A DNA stretch of 34,962 bases from contig CAMJNF010000009.1 of the NCBI GenBank assembly GCA_946407235.1, forward strand, positions 1-34,962, in the 5' to 3' direction. The position numbers were made by a program, and so were the translations under genes. A model generated the notes under the pieces. It was not told the origin of the DNA. It did not search any database and worked only from the letters and a program-made list of their open reading frames with translations. Origin of the DNA: an uncultured Fibrobacter sp. (lineage in GTDB: Bacteria > Fibrobacterota > Fibrobacteria > Fibrobacterales > Fibrobacteraceae). How positions within the stretch are numbered: position 1 is the first letter of the stretch; every line of letters starts with the position of its first letter. Of the stretch, positions 6,939 through 17,200 are shown piece by piece.

Positions 6939-8150
6939 CTATTTCGCAACTTTCTTGATGTAGCTGGATTTCAGGTCTTTGAGGAAGTAAGTGCCGTGCG
7001 GAATTTGCAAGGCCTTGAAGGATCCTTCCGCAGACTGCAGGGTTGCTTCGAAGGATTTTACCAACACGCCTGTAGCAGAGAACACGGCGAAGGTTGTCGG
7101 CTCTTGGCTTGCCCACTGGAAATTCTGGGGGATAGCGGTTGTGGAGCTTGTCGGGGCTTCGCTACTGCTGGACTGCACTTCTTCACTGCTGCTAGATTCT
7201 GGGGCGGCTGCGCCAACTACTTCCAATTCCAAATCCATGAATTCAATGACAAAGGAACCGTCGGATTCCGCCTGGATTTCCTTGCCTTTCTGCTTTACGG
7301 TCTTGCCGTCGGCGCCTTCGATTTTTACGCGGAGGGGCACGCTCTTGGGCATCGCCGGATGGGGTGATTCCCAAGTGACCTTGAAACCGCCGTCGATGTT
7401 TGTCGAGGTTGCTTTGTCGATCACGAAGTGGGCGCGGTAGTAAGCTGCCACGCGGCCCATCGGGGCGCGCCACAAGCCTTGCGCTTTGGCTTCGTCCATA
7501 ATGGAAATCATGTCCGAGGCTTCAATGCCGTAACCGAAGCCGCGGCCATCCACGCCGTGGTTCAGCTGCACCGTCCAGGCGTTCAGTTTTTTGGCTTCGC
7601 TCATGTTGCCTTTGGATTGCTGTGTATTGCCTTGATAGCAGTCCGAACTGATGCGTTCCCAAACGGGTTCTTCGTCCCACTTGTACTTGGTGGCGCCTTG
7701 GCAGTTGCGATTGACGATGTGTTCCTTTGCAATTTCGGCTTCTACGGCGTCGTTGTAATAACAGTAGGGTGTTGCGAACGAAACGACTTCAAAGTCGCCC
7801 TTGCTTTCCAGGGTATGCTTGTATTCGGTAATTTCGCTCTTCAGGTTTGCACCGTTGCTGGTCAAGTCGCTGTGCGATTTTGAATGGTTGCCGATTTCGT
7901 GACCTTTTGCGGCCATCGGGAAGTACTTCGGCTGGTTTCCGGCATTCATACCGCCCGTCAAGAAGAATGTCACCTTGATGTCATCGTTCTTTTCGAAATA
8001 ATCCCCGAGGTTATTCAACTGGGATATTTCGCAGTCATCAAAGGTGAACGATACAGCTCCTGGATAACCATTCCAAGGAACTGTGGTGATGGGGCCGGCA
8101 TAGGCTGCTGCGCCCATCAACGACATGACTGCTATGGATGCGATTTTCAT
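6939..8150 (-). CDS. Secreted polysaccharide deacetylase (NodB) with Ser-rich linker and C-terminal sorting-like domain
   Basis: Signal peptide MKIASIAVMSLMGAAAYA; 'AVSFTFDDCE', 'GHEIGNHSKSH' NodB motifs; SSSSEEVQSSSSEAPTSS linker. Confidence 0.85.
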   Translation of the reverse strand: MKIASIAVMSLMGAAAYAGPITTVPWNGYPGAVSFTFDDCEISQLNNLGDYFEKNDDIKVTFFLTGGMNAGNQPKYFPMAAKGHEIGNHSKSHSDLTSNGANLKSEITEYKHTLESKGDFEVVSFATPYCYYNDAVEAEIAKEHIVNRNCQGATKYKWDEEPVWERISSDCYQGNTQQSKGNMSEAKKLNAWTVQLNHGVDGRGFGYGIEASDMISIMDEAKAQGLWRAPMGRVAAYYRAHFVIDKATSTNIDGGFKVTWESPHPAMPKSVPLRVKIEGADGKTVKQKGKEIQAESDGSFVIEFMDLELEVVGAAAPESSSSEEVQSSSSEAPTSSTTAIPQNFQWASQEPTTFAVFSATGVLVKSFEATLQSAEGSFKALQIPHGTYFLKDLKSSYIKKVAK

Positions 8151-8270
8151 TTACCCTCCAAATATTGAGCGCATATAATCTAATTTCAAAGTGCGATTAT
8201 CAACTTGCGTTCAATATCTTTTCCGTTGTTGTAAATGACAACGAAGAGGGATAATATGACAAAAAAGGAG

Positions 8271-8292
8271 ATTCCCGCTCGGTGGCGGGAAT
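8271..8292 (-). terminator. Terminator-like hairpin downstream of the ClC gene
   Basis: ATTCCCGC-CACCGA-GCGGGAAT on the minus strand, followed by CTCCTTTTTT. Confidence 0.6.
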
Positions 8293-8325
8293 GACTGGTT
8301 TACTTAAGAATGTAGATATAGATTT

Positions 8326-9729
8326 TTAAATCTTTATCCTAATCTTCTTCTGCTTGTAAATTGATTGTCCGCCGTTGCACATGTATGCCATGGTGCAGAC
8401 GATGAAGAATGCGGGGAGGCAATTGAATCCGAAGATTTCGCCTGCGATGAGGATGGGGGCCCAGAGCGTGTTGCTTGCGCTTGCGAACACGGCGGCAAAG
8501 CCAAGGGCTGCGGCGAGTGCAACGGGCATTCCGAACATGCTTGCGATGAAGATTCCGAAGGTTGCGCCGATGGCGAAAAGCGGGGTGACGACACCGCCTA
8601 CGAATCCGGCGGAGAGCGTAAGAATCGTGAGTGCGAATTTCAGAATCCAGTCATACCCGGCAATCCCGGCGGCATTCCCTAAATCGGCGGCAGTTCCTAC
8701 AGCATTCGCGGCATCACCGGCAGCATTCGCAGAAGCAAAACACATATCCAACAAGTTTGTTCCAAGTCCAGCGTAACGTCCTTGGAAAAATACGAGTAGC
8801 AAAGCGCTTATTCCAACGCCCATAATGGCGATTCGCTTGATGTTGCTCGGGAACTTCTTTGCAAAGAAGTTTTGCGAGAGCCCGAGGAGTTTTGCAAATC
8901 CGCCACCGACAATTCCGAAGAGCACGCCCATCAGCGCGAGCTTCACGAGGAACTTGCCGTCAAGAGCTCCTTCGTTCGTGAAAATGCTTGCCGAGAATCC
9001 GCTCGCATCAAGAATTGAACTCAAATCCACACTGAACTTGTGAAAACCGAGCATGCTCGAAACTTTGCAGGCGGTGAATGCAGCTGCTGCGGCGGGTAAC
9101 AACGCGCCAAGTTCCAAATGACCGACGAGCAGAACTTCCAAAGCAAATGCTGTGGCTGCCATCGGGGCTTGGAAAATTCCGGCGAAACCTGCGGCAAGCC
9201 CTGTCACAAGCATGATGTGCGCTGCATTTTCGAATGGTAACTTTTTACTTATGTTGTACGAAAGTGCGGAGCCGATTTGCATAGCGGCGCCTTCGCGACC
9301 GGCGCTTCCGCCAAAGAGCTGCGTAAGCCAAGTGCTCACTGCTGCCATCGGGATTGCAACCAATGGAAAGTCGGATTCTTTGTTGAGTCCAACGGCGAAA
9401 ACTTGATCCATGCCGCGTTCCGTCCAACGGCCCCATTTCTTATAAACGAATACGATGGCTGCTCCGCCGAGAGCGAGTGCGGGAATGAAGTAAAGCGGGT
9501 TTGCATCGCGGATTGCAGAAAGTCTGTCGCTGATATCGCCGAAGCATGCGGTGAGTGCGCCGATGATGGCTCCGAGTGTGATTCCTATCACCACGAATGT
9601 CGGCGTGGCGAACCACTTGAGTAACTTTTCTTTAACGCGGGCTTTTGCCATCTTCATCATCTGTTCTTTCATCTCTGGGCTGAACTGATTGAACTGTTGG
9701 CTCGCCTTGCTAAAATCGCTGAAATTCAT
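8326..9729 (-). CDS. ClC-family chloride/fluoride transporter (possibly CLC-F type)
   Basis: GGSAGREGAAMQIG (ClC selectivity motif) and multiple hydrophobic helices. Confidence 0.85.
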   Translation of the reverse strand: MNFSDFSKASQQFNQFSPEMKEQMMKMAKARVKEKLLKWFATPTFVVIGITLGAIIGALTACFGDISDRLSAIRDANPLYFIPALALGGAAIVFVYKKWGRWTERGMDQVFAVGLNKESDFPLVAIPMAAVSTWLTQLFGGSAGREGAAMQIGSALSYNISKKLPFENAAHIMLVTGLAAGFAGIFQAPMAATAFALEVLLVGHLELGALLPAAAAAFTACKVSSMLGFHKFSVDLSSILDASGFSASIFTNEGALDGKFLVKLALMGVLFGIVGGGFAKLLGLSQNFFAKKFPSNIKRIAIMGVGISALLLVFFQGRYAGLGTNLLDMCFASANAAGDAANAVGTAADLGNAAGIAGYDWILKFALTILTLSAGFVGGVVTPLFAIGATFGIFIASMFGMPVALAAALGFAAVFASASNTLWAPILIAGEIFGFNCLPAFFIVCTMAYMCNGGQSIYKQKKIRIKI

Positions 9730-9932
9730 GAAAAATCCTTTTTATGCAACGAAAAGTTTTCACAAAAATAGTTAAAACGGAACGTCTTGTTCCATTTTTT
9801 CTCGCGTTGTCAAATGCTCAATCCTTTTACAACGAGAGTGTTTAAAAAATAGCTTTTGCAAAACTTCAGAATGTATAATTAGGCAAAGGATTGGATTGTG
9901 GTGTATCGCTCTAAACAGCTAAGGGAATAAAT

Positions 9933-12900
9933 ATGAAAAAGTTTTCCAAAGTGGCGTTATTCGGGATAGGTTTGGGTTTTGTATTGTCCTCTTGTAGTGA
10001 CTCGAACAATTCTGATTTTAGCCCTATTGCACCGCCTATCGGTGAAATAAGCTCTGATTCTGGTGCGGGTATCGGTAATCAAACCGACCCATCAAGCGCT
10101 GGATCTCAGCCTGGGCTTTCTGCGGGCGTTATTGGCGGGTCTTCTGCAGCCGTTCCGATGAGCTCTTCGGGAATGTCTTCCCCGGTTCAACAACCGACTT
10201 CTTCGGCGGGCTCAGTAATTCCGTCGTCTTCGAGCGTAGCGACGGTTATTCCGCATTTCCAGGGCAATAGCCCGGTGTTCTTCTCGGAAGTGTCCCCGAT
10301 GAACGTGAACTTCAAGGATAATGATGGAAACGATCCGGGATGGGTTGAATTCTACAACTCGTCCGATGCTCCGGTAAGCTTGAAAGGTTATTCTCTTACA
10401 GATGATTTGTCCAATCCGCGTCGTTGGACTTTTGGAAACGTAACGGTCCCGGCCAAGAGTTACATGATTGTGTTCCTTTCGGGCAAGGATTACGCCGATT
10501 ATGTTTTGCCTTCTGATTCCCTCAACTTGATGGGTTCCGATTGTAGTTCTGAATCTGCTGCAGGCAGCACGGGTGGCTTCAATATCCCTGGTATGGGTGG
10601 AGATTGGGGCGGCGGCATGGGCGGTCAGCAACAGCAGTCCGGCAATAACGTTAGTAATTTGTCGGGTAAGTCCTCCCTTTGCTTTAACGAAGGCGGTGCA
10701 CAACAGGTTGGTGCAGTGATGAAAGTGGCTCAGGGCGGCAGTTATTCGCGCGTTGTGGTCAAGTCTAATAATGCATCGAAAATCAGCAAGGCTAACCAAA
10801 TTGTGGTCCGTGGTTTTATCACCAAGAATCACAAGATTCGCGTGAACTTTAAGGAAGGCGAAAACCTTAGCAGTTGGACTGGCAAGAATCTTCGTGGTAC
10901 GGGCGATTTGTCATCGGTGTATTACGTTCGTTTGGACGATAATGCAAAGGACCTGAACCGCAGTAAAATAACGGCAATGACTTTTGCCACTGAAACCCAG
11001 GGTAGCGAATCAACGACAATCCAGATTACATCGGTAGTTGCTCGCAATCGTGGGCATGAACCGCATGCTTCGTTCAAGATTGGTAAAGATGGTGGCGCAT
11101 TGTTCTTTGTGAATGCCGAAAGTGCGCTTGTGGACTCCGTGCGTTTCGGGAATGTTCCGACGAATGCTTCTTGGTCTCGTGATGGCGCTGGCAAGTGGGG
11201 CTTTGCATTGCCGTCGCCTTATGGCAATACGCTTGGCGAAGTGTTTGCAGAACAAGTGCAAGTTGCCGAAGTGAATATTCCGCCTTCCGGATTCTATTCC
11301 TCTGCGGTGACGGCTACGTTCCCGGCTGGCACGCGCTGCGAACAGGGCGGTGCAGAACCGACTGCAAATTCTCCGGTGGTACAGACAACGTTGTCGATTA
11401 ACGCTACAACAGTTTTGCGTTGCCGTACTTATGCCACGGGCTCTTACCCGAGCGAAGAAATCAATCGTACGTATGTTTTTGAACAGCAACCGTCGCTTGC
11501 TACAATCTTTGTGACGACTGATCCGCTTTCGATGTTCAGCCCCGATTCTGGCCTTTACATGACGGGTAATGGTGCTGCAATGATGGACCCGAAGAAGGGT
11601 GCAAATTTCTGGAGCAACCGTGAACTCCCTGTGTATATCGAGATGTTTGAACCGGGTAAGCCGAAAACGCCTGCGTTTGGAATCAAGGGCGATTACAAGA
11701 TTACAGGGCAGTATAGCCGTGCAAAAGAAAAGAAGTCGTTCGCAATTACCTTGCGCGAAGAATATGGCGACAAACGCCTGAAATACACCTTGTTCCCGGA
11801 TTATCCGGAACTCAAGAAGTTCAAGGCTATCTCGTTCAGAAACTTCGGTAACAATAGCGGTGACGATTATTTGCGCGACCGTTTGGGCACTTCGATGACG
11901 GAAGGTCTCGGCGTGGATTACCAGCGTGGCCGTTATGTGATCGTGTATTACAATGGCAAGTATTATGGCATCCATGACATGCGCGAACGCAACAATGAAT
12001 ACTATTACGAAACCAAGTACGGCTATGACCCGAACGATATAGACCTTGTCGCTACCACGTCGAGTGGCACCAATGAAGCTGCCGCTGGCTCCGCTTCGGA
12101 TTACAAGGCTATGATTGATTGGCTGCAAAGTAATAGCTTGACATCTGATGCAAACTATAAAAAGATTGCAGACCAGGTTGACGTTGATAACTTCATGAAC
12201 TACATGCAGGCTGAAATGTTCTTGAATAACAGCGACTGGCCGCATAACAACTTGAAAAAGTGGCGTGTCGCAAGCCAGAAGACCAAGTGGAAATGGTTCA
12301 TGTACGATGTGGACTTTGGCTTTGGCGTGTCTTACAATACCCAGAATGGCAACGTGTTTAGCTACGTGACAAACGCTAACGGTACGCAGGGCATGGGTGG
12401 CATGAACTTCCCTGGTATGGGCGGCGATTTCCCAGGCATGGGCGGCAACTGGGGCGGTGGCATGGGTGGCCAGCAACCGCAAATGGCTGCAGCAAACGGT
12501 GGTATCTCGGAACATACAATTCTTATCAGCCGCTTGCTTGAAAACGCTAACTTCAAGAACGCTTTCATCAACCGCTTTAGCGTTCTCCTTTCGATGAACT
12601 TCTCTGCCGACAGACTCCTTAAGCGTATTAACGATTTGCAGTCTCAGGTGGAATCCGAAATGACTCGCGATCAGCAGTTCTGGAACTATAATGCATCTTC
12701 GATGAGCAACAACTTGCAGACGATAAAGACGTTTGCTCAGTCTCGTCAGGCTACGGTTCGTGAGCAGATGGAATCGTATTTCTCGCTGGGAGCAAAGTCT
12801 GAAATGACTCTTACCTCGCAGGGCTCGGGCGTGATTTATGTGGACGGCCTCGCATTGGATCAGTCTTCAATGAAGTTGACGTTCTACACGGGCGTGCCTG

Positions 12901-13022
12901 TAACACTCACGGCTGAAGCTAAATCTGGAAGCTCGTTCACAGGTTGGAGCGACGGCGTGACCGATGTGACCCGCAAGGTGAACCCCGGTGAAGTGACCTC
13001 GATTACCGCAGTGTTCAGATAA
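9933..13022 (+). CDS. Lipoprotein with lamin-tail domain, chitobiase-like segment, CotH kinase domain and C-terminal InlB-like repeat
   Basis: Lipobox VLSSC; 'VFFSEVSPMN...GWVEFYNSSDAPVSLKGYSLTDD' (LTD); 'FRNFGNN...RDRLG...YNGKYYGIHDMRERNNEYYYETKYG' (CotH); 'FTGWSDGVTDV...ITAVF'. Confidence 0.85.
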   Translation: MKKFSKVALFGIGLGFVLSSCSDSNNSDFSPIAPPIGEISSDSGAGIGNQTDPSSAGSQPGLSAGVIGGSSAAVPMSSSGMSSPVQQPTSSAGSVIPSSSSVATVIPHFQGNSPVFFSEVSPMNVNFKDNDGNDPGWVEFYNSSDAPVSLKGYSLTDDLSNPRRWTFGNVTVPAKSYMIVFLSGKDYADYVLPSDSLNLMGSDCSSESAAGSTGGFNIPGMGGDWGGGMGGQQQQSGNNVSNLSGKSSLCFNEGGAQQVGAVMKVAQGGSYSRVVVKSNNASKISKANQIVVRGFITKNHKIRVNFKEGENLSSWTGKNLRGTGDLSSVYYVRLDDNAKDLNRSKITAMTFATETQGSESTTIQITSVVARNRGHEPHASFKIGKDGGALFFVNAESALVDSVRFGNVPTNASWSRDGAGKWGFALPSPYGNTLGEVFAEQVQVAEVNIPPSGFYSSAVTATFPAGTRCEQGGAEPTANSPVVQTTLSINATTVLRCRTYATGSYPSEEINRTYVFEQQPSLATIFVTTDPLSMFSPDSGLYMTGNGAAMMDPKKGANFWSNRELPVYIEMFEPGKPKTPAFGIKGDYKITGQYSRAKEKKSFAITLREEYGDKRLKYTLFPDYPELKKFKAISFRNFGNNSGDDYLRDRLGTSMTEGLGVDYQRGRYVIVYYNGKYYGIHDMRERNNEYYYETKYGYDPNDIDLVATTSSGTNEAAAGSASDYKAMIDWLQSNSLTSDANYKKIADQVDVDNFMNYMQAEMFLNNSDWPHNNLKKWRVASQKTKWKWFMYDVDFGFGVSYNTQNGNVFSYVTNANGTQGMGGMNFPGMGGDFPGMGGNWGGGMGGQQPQMAAANGGISEHTILISRLLENANFKNAFINRFSVLLSMNFSADRLLKRINDLQSQVESEMTRDQQFWNYNASSMSNNLQTIKTFAQSRQATVREQMESYFSLGAKSEMTLTSQGSGVIYVDGLALDQSSMKLTFYTGVPVTLTAEAKSGSSFTGWSDGVTDVTRKVNPGEVTSITAVFR

Positions 13023-13070
13023 TAAAATTTCCCGATGCGGTTTTATGGCCGCAATTCAGGTGGATAGCAA

Positions 13071-13101
13071 AAGTGCACGGCAATGCCGAGCACTTTTTTT
13101 T
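13071..13101 (+). terminator. Rho-independent terminator after the CotH gene
   Basis: AAGTGCACGGCAATGCCGAGCACTT stem followed by TTTTTT. Confidence 0.85.
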
Positions 13102-13147
13102 GATGTTGGAATTATGTTGGAAAATAAAAAAATGGGGAATGTAGTAA

Positions 13148-13166
13148 AATGTCATTATTTGACATT
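13148..13166. promoter_or_regulatory. Operator-like inverted repeat upstream of the HIRAN-recCBD operon
   Basis: AATGTCA-TTATT-TGACATT; right arm overlaps a TTGACA hexamer at 13159-13164. Confidence 0.4.
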
Positions 13167-13213
13167 CTAAAACTCTATATTTTCATTGTAACCTTCAAAA
13201 AAGGAGGCCTGCA

Positions 13214-14224
13214 ATGGCTACAGAAACATTTTACGTCAAGATCGAAAACTCAAAAACTACGAGTATTCATGCGTTTACCCGCAGCGAAACCGGTATCATG
13301 GATTACGCAGGCTTGGCAAGTCCTTCTGACGAAGAGCTCGTTCAAATGCAATGTGTTGAAGGGAGCGGTTACTTCACGCCTTCGTGGTACACTTATCTGC
13401 CTGAATTTTTGCAGGCGCAAATTGAGGTGTTCATTCCTGTAAAGGTGCTGCATTTGGATGCAAACCAATATTCTTTTTTGCTGCATATCGGGGCTGTTTT
13501 GCTTGCTGTGCAAGAACGCGATGCACTTTTGGTGGCAGAACTTTTGCAGAGGCGTTCCATGGTGTTTGCTAACTTTACGCCCCTACTTTTGCATGTCGTA
13601 AAACCTGTGGCGGCTGAGGCGTTGTTTGCTTGGGTGTATGGCGGTTTTCGTGGCGATAGCGGTTTCCAGAATATTTATGCGAATGACAAACCTATTTCGA
13701 CTGGCGAAACGGATGTGGCTGCAATTCTTTATGCGGCAGCACATGATGCGTTGGAACCGAACCCTCGTAAGGAATCTGCCGAAGAAATGTTTATTCGTTA
13801 TTTTAGTGAAGAACGTTCTTTCGATTTTACGATGGGAATAGTCGGTGCGTCAAATCATCCTTGGGTAGATGGTGTCGAAAGATTTGGCTGCATTAGCGAT
13901 TCGGCGGCGAGCTTTCATTTTGTCGAAAGTCCTGACAAGGTTGGTAAAAAACGCCAAGAAATCTTTGCGTCGCTTAAGTCTAAAGTGCAGGCGGAACCTT
14001 ATAACCCGCATGACCATAACGCGATTAGTGTTTTCATTGATGATCTAGAGTCGATTGTTAAAGGTGCTCGTAGCAAGAGTAAGGCTGGCTATTTGCGCGC
14101 TACGGGTGCGGCAATTCTTCGCAAGGCGCGTCCGAATTTGTTTAGTTTTAACTCGTCGCTTTGGCGAATTGGCGGTAATCCCGATTATTTCGAGAATGCA
14201 ATCGTCATGAGACTGAAGTTTTAA
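13214..14224 (+). CDS. HIRAN-domain protein
   Basis: C-terminal 'EPYNPHDHNAISVFIDDLE...KAGYLRATGAAILRKARP' matches HIRAN (EPxNxxDxNAIxV...GYLxxxxA); RBS AAGGAGG upstream. Confidence 0.7.
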   Translation: MATETFYVKIENSKTTSIHAFTRSETGIMDYAGLASPSDEELVQMQCVEGSGYFTPSWYTYLPEFLQAQIEVFIPVKVLHLDANQYSFLLHIGAVLLAVQERDALLVAELLQRRSMVFANFTPLLLHVVKPVAAEALFAWVYGGFRGDSGFQNIYANDKPISTGETDVAAILYAAAHDALEPNPRKESAEEMFIRYFSEERSFDFTMGIVGASNHPWVDGVERFGCISDSAASFHFVESPDKVGKKRQEIFASLKSKVQAEPYNPHDHNAISVFIDDLESIVKGARSKSKAGYLRATGAAILRKARPNLFSFNSSLWRIGGNPDYFENAIVMRLKF

Positions 14225-14247
14225 CAATTTTTTTATAGATTGCGGTT

Positions 14248-17200
14248 ATGCTGCACCTAAAGTTTGCGTTGAATCTCAATAATCTCGCTGATAAAATGAT
14301 CGACGAGATTTCTCGTTGTTGGAAAAATCCGTTTGAAGCTCCTGTTATCGTCTTTCCGGATCCCAAGATGGAACAGTGGTTTCGCTTGCGCTGGGTGCAA
14401 AAAAAAGGTGTTCTTGCGAATCTGAACAATAGCATGATTGACCGGTTTCTTTTTGAAATTCTGGTTGGCGATAACGATCAGCTCAAGAAACTTTCATCGG
14501 ACATGCTTGCGAATGTCATTATTTCGTATCTGCAGCAAAAAACGGGTGAAAAATTCAATTATGAACTTATAGGCGATAGCGTCAAATCGTATCTCGAAAG
14601 TGATGGCGTTATTGATGAAAATCGTCTTTTCGATTTTGCGAATGTCGTTGCGGGGCTTTTTCTGGAATACGAAACGAGCCGTCCGAGCGGTTTTATCGCG
14701 GATTCGGAAACGGGCGAAAGCGCAAAGGGAATTCTCGATTGCTGGAAACAGGGGGAGCTGCGCGATTTCTTCTTGATGCGGGACGGAAGCCCGGTCGCAA
14801 ACGAGGAATGGCAACGCAAGCTGTATTCTGCGGTTTTTCATGCCGATGGAAAGGATAAATCGCTGTTATCGCAGGTGTTTGAAAAATCAGCGGAAAAGAA
14901 AGGCAAGGATGTAACCTACTTGACGCTGCCGTATCTGTATGAAGCGTGTAAGGATAAAAATGGCAAGGCGAAATTTCATTACGATAGCGACCTTCCTGTT
15001 TTTATTTTTGGCCTCTCGGGGATGGGGCAGTTCTATCGCGTTATTTTGCAAGAGTTTTCTCGCAATCATGAAGTCTATGCTTATGTGCAAAACCCTTGTA
15101 TGGCGTTTTGGGAAGATTGCAGTGGCGTCCGGAAACCTCTGGAAAGCATGCGTCTTGCGGTTCCTGCTCTTGCAACGGATCCGACTGACGAAAGCGAACT
15201 GATTGACGAAAATGAAAACGAACTTTTGAGATATTGGGGTAAGGCCGGCCGCGATAACATTAAGCTTTGGAGTATTGCTACCGATTACAACTTTGTTTTT
15301 GATGGAGATTCCATTGTAGACCGCAACAGCGAAATGCCTTGCGATACACTCTTGCATAACGTGCAATGGATGATTGCAAATCGAAAGAATTGCTTCCATG
15401 AAAATTCAAATATTTTGAGCAGGGCTCCGTTCAAAGATGATGAGTCCTTTAGCGTAACGACGGCTCCATCGAAGATTCGTGAAGTCGAAGCGCTGCATTC
15501 GCACATTTGCCGCCTGCTTTCTGAAAAAGATGAAATGGGGCATCCGAAAGCAAATATTGCGGATATTCTCATTGTGTCTCCGAACATTGACGATTATCGC
15601 ACTGCGATTTTCCAGGTGTTTGACCAGACTCGTGATGGTTTCCACATCCCGTTTAACATTGTCGATTCTGCCGCTCGCGATTCGTTGACGGCGAATGCGC
15701 TTGCGATTCTTTTTTCTATTCGTGAAAAGGGTACGCTTTCAAGACCGGACTTTTTTGCGCTGATGCGAAATCCCGTGGTGCAAAATGTCCGTAGAATTCA
15801 TGCGGATGAAATTTCCGATTGGCAGTCTTGGACGACCAACATGAATATTTACCGCGACCGCATTGCCGATGATAATGGTGTAAAACGTTGCGAAAAATCT
15901 TGGATTACGGCGACTAGGCGCATTTTGCTTTCTCGCTTTAGCTATGGTGGAGTGCAATCGGAAGAGGGTGAAATTTTGCCCTATAGCGATATCAGCAGCA
16001 GCGATAGCAATTCGCTGTACCGCTTTGTTGACGCGATTGATTCACTCGAAAGCTGGATGGATAAGGATGCCTGGGAAAAGAAATATGGTTCGCCCGACGT
16101 GTCTGCAGAAAATCTTTCTGCGGTTTACCAGTTCTTAGATTCTTGGCTTTGCATGGGAAATCCGCCCAAGGAACTGGCGGGCGAAAGCGTTATTTACCAG
16201 TCGATTGCGTCTGCCCGTGAAAATTTGGAATACCAGTATTTCGCGGGTAGTGAAACGATTTCGTTCAAGTGTATTTCGCAAACGTTGCTTTATGCGGCGC
16301 GAGGTTCGGAATACAGTTGTGGTAGTGTTTTCATTAACGGGCTTACGTTTATGAAGTTCGCTCCGAACCGCATTGTGCCGACAAAATACCTCTTCTTTAT
16401 CGGGGCTGATGCCGCGAATTTCCCTGGAGTCCGCAATACGAATACGCTGGATTTGCGGAAGTCTTGCCGCCCTTGGCCGGGCGACGATTCGGTTGTGTGC
16501 AGAAATCGTTATGGATTCCTTTGCGAACTCATGAGCACATCGGACGGATTCTTTATCAGTTATGTGAATAAGGACTTGCAAAAGGATGAAGATTTTTATC
16601 CATCGTCCATCGTGAATGATATCCGCGGATTCTTGCGGAATGCGCTTAAAGCGTCTGGCGTAAACGATTCCTCGGTTTTGAAAAATCTATGGCCCGATAT
16701 TAATATTCCGCTTGATGAAACGCGCTCTTGGGAATCGCTTTACACTCGCCGAGAAATTCGCAATAAGAATGCTCATTTGGAATTTGGCAATGATCGCTTG
16801 GTAGTCAATTTTACGCCCGATGAAGAAAGTGGCGGAGACCCGCGCCTTCCAGAACAAGTGAATATTTATCAGTTCAAGGAGTTCCTTAAGGATCCGTTTG
16901 AATTCCGTGTGGGTCAGATGATGCAAATCGAAGAAGAAAAGGAAGATCCCGAAAAAACGGAATTTGAGCCTGTTGTTGCCGATAATTTGCAAGTGTCTAT
17001 CTTGCGTCGAATGCTCTTGGCGCAGAAATTGGGCGTTTATGAAAACGAGCATTTGAAAACGGAAGAAAATATTCGTCTTTATGCAATTTCTAAGGGCCTT
17101 CTGCCAAAGAGTTCTTTTGGTGAACGTGTTTGGAACGACATTTATGACGAAATCAATTGCTTGGCGCACTTTGTTGAAGGCTTGTATAACCGCAACGAGT

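Noticed and set aside
9730-9932. Fluoride riboswitch upstream of the ClC gene
   Set aside because: No recognisable crcB-motif sequence on the minus strand; only a short GGAAC/GTTCC hairpin.
11010-12515. 501-aa antisense ORF opposite the CotH gene
   Set aside because: Shadow of a strong CDS; His/Arg/Cys-rich composition typical of antisense frames, no recognisable domain.
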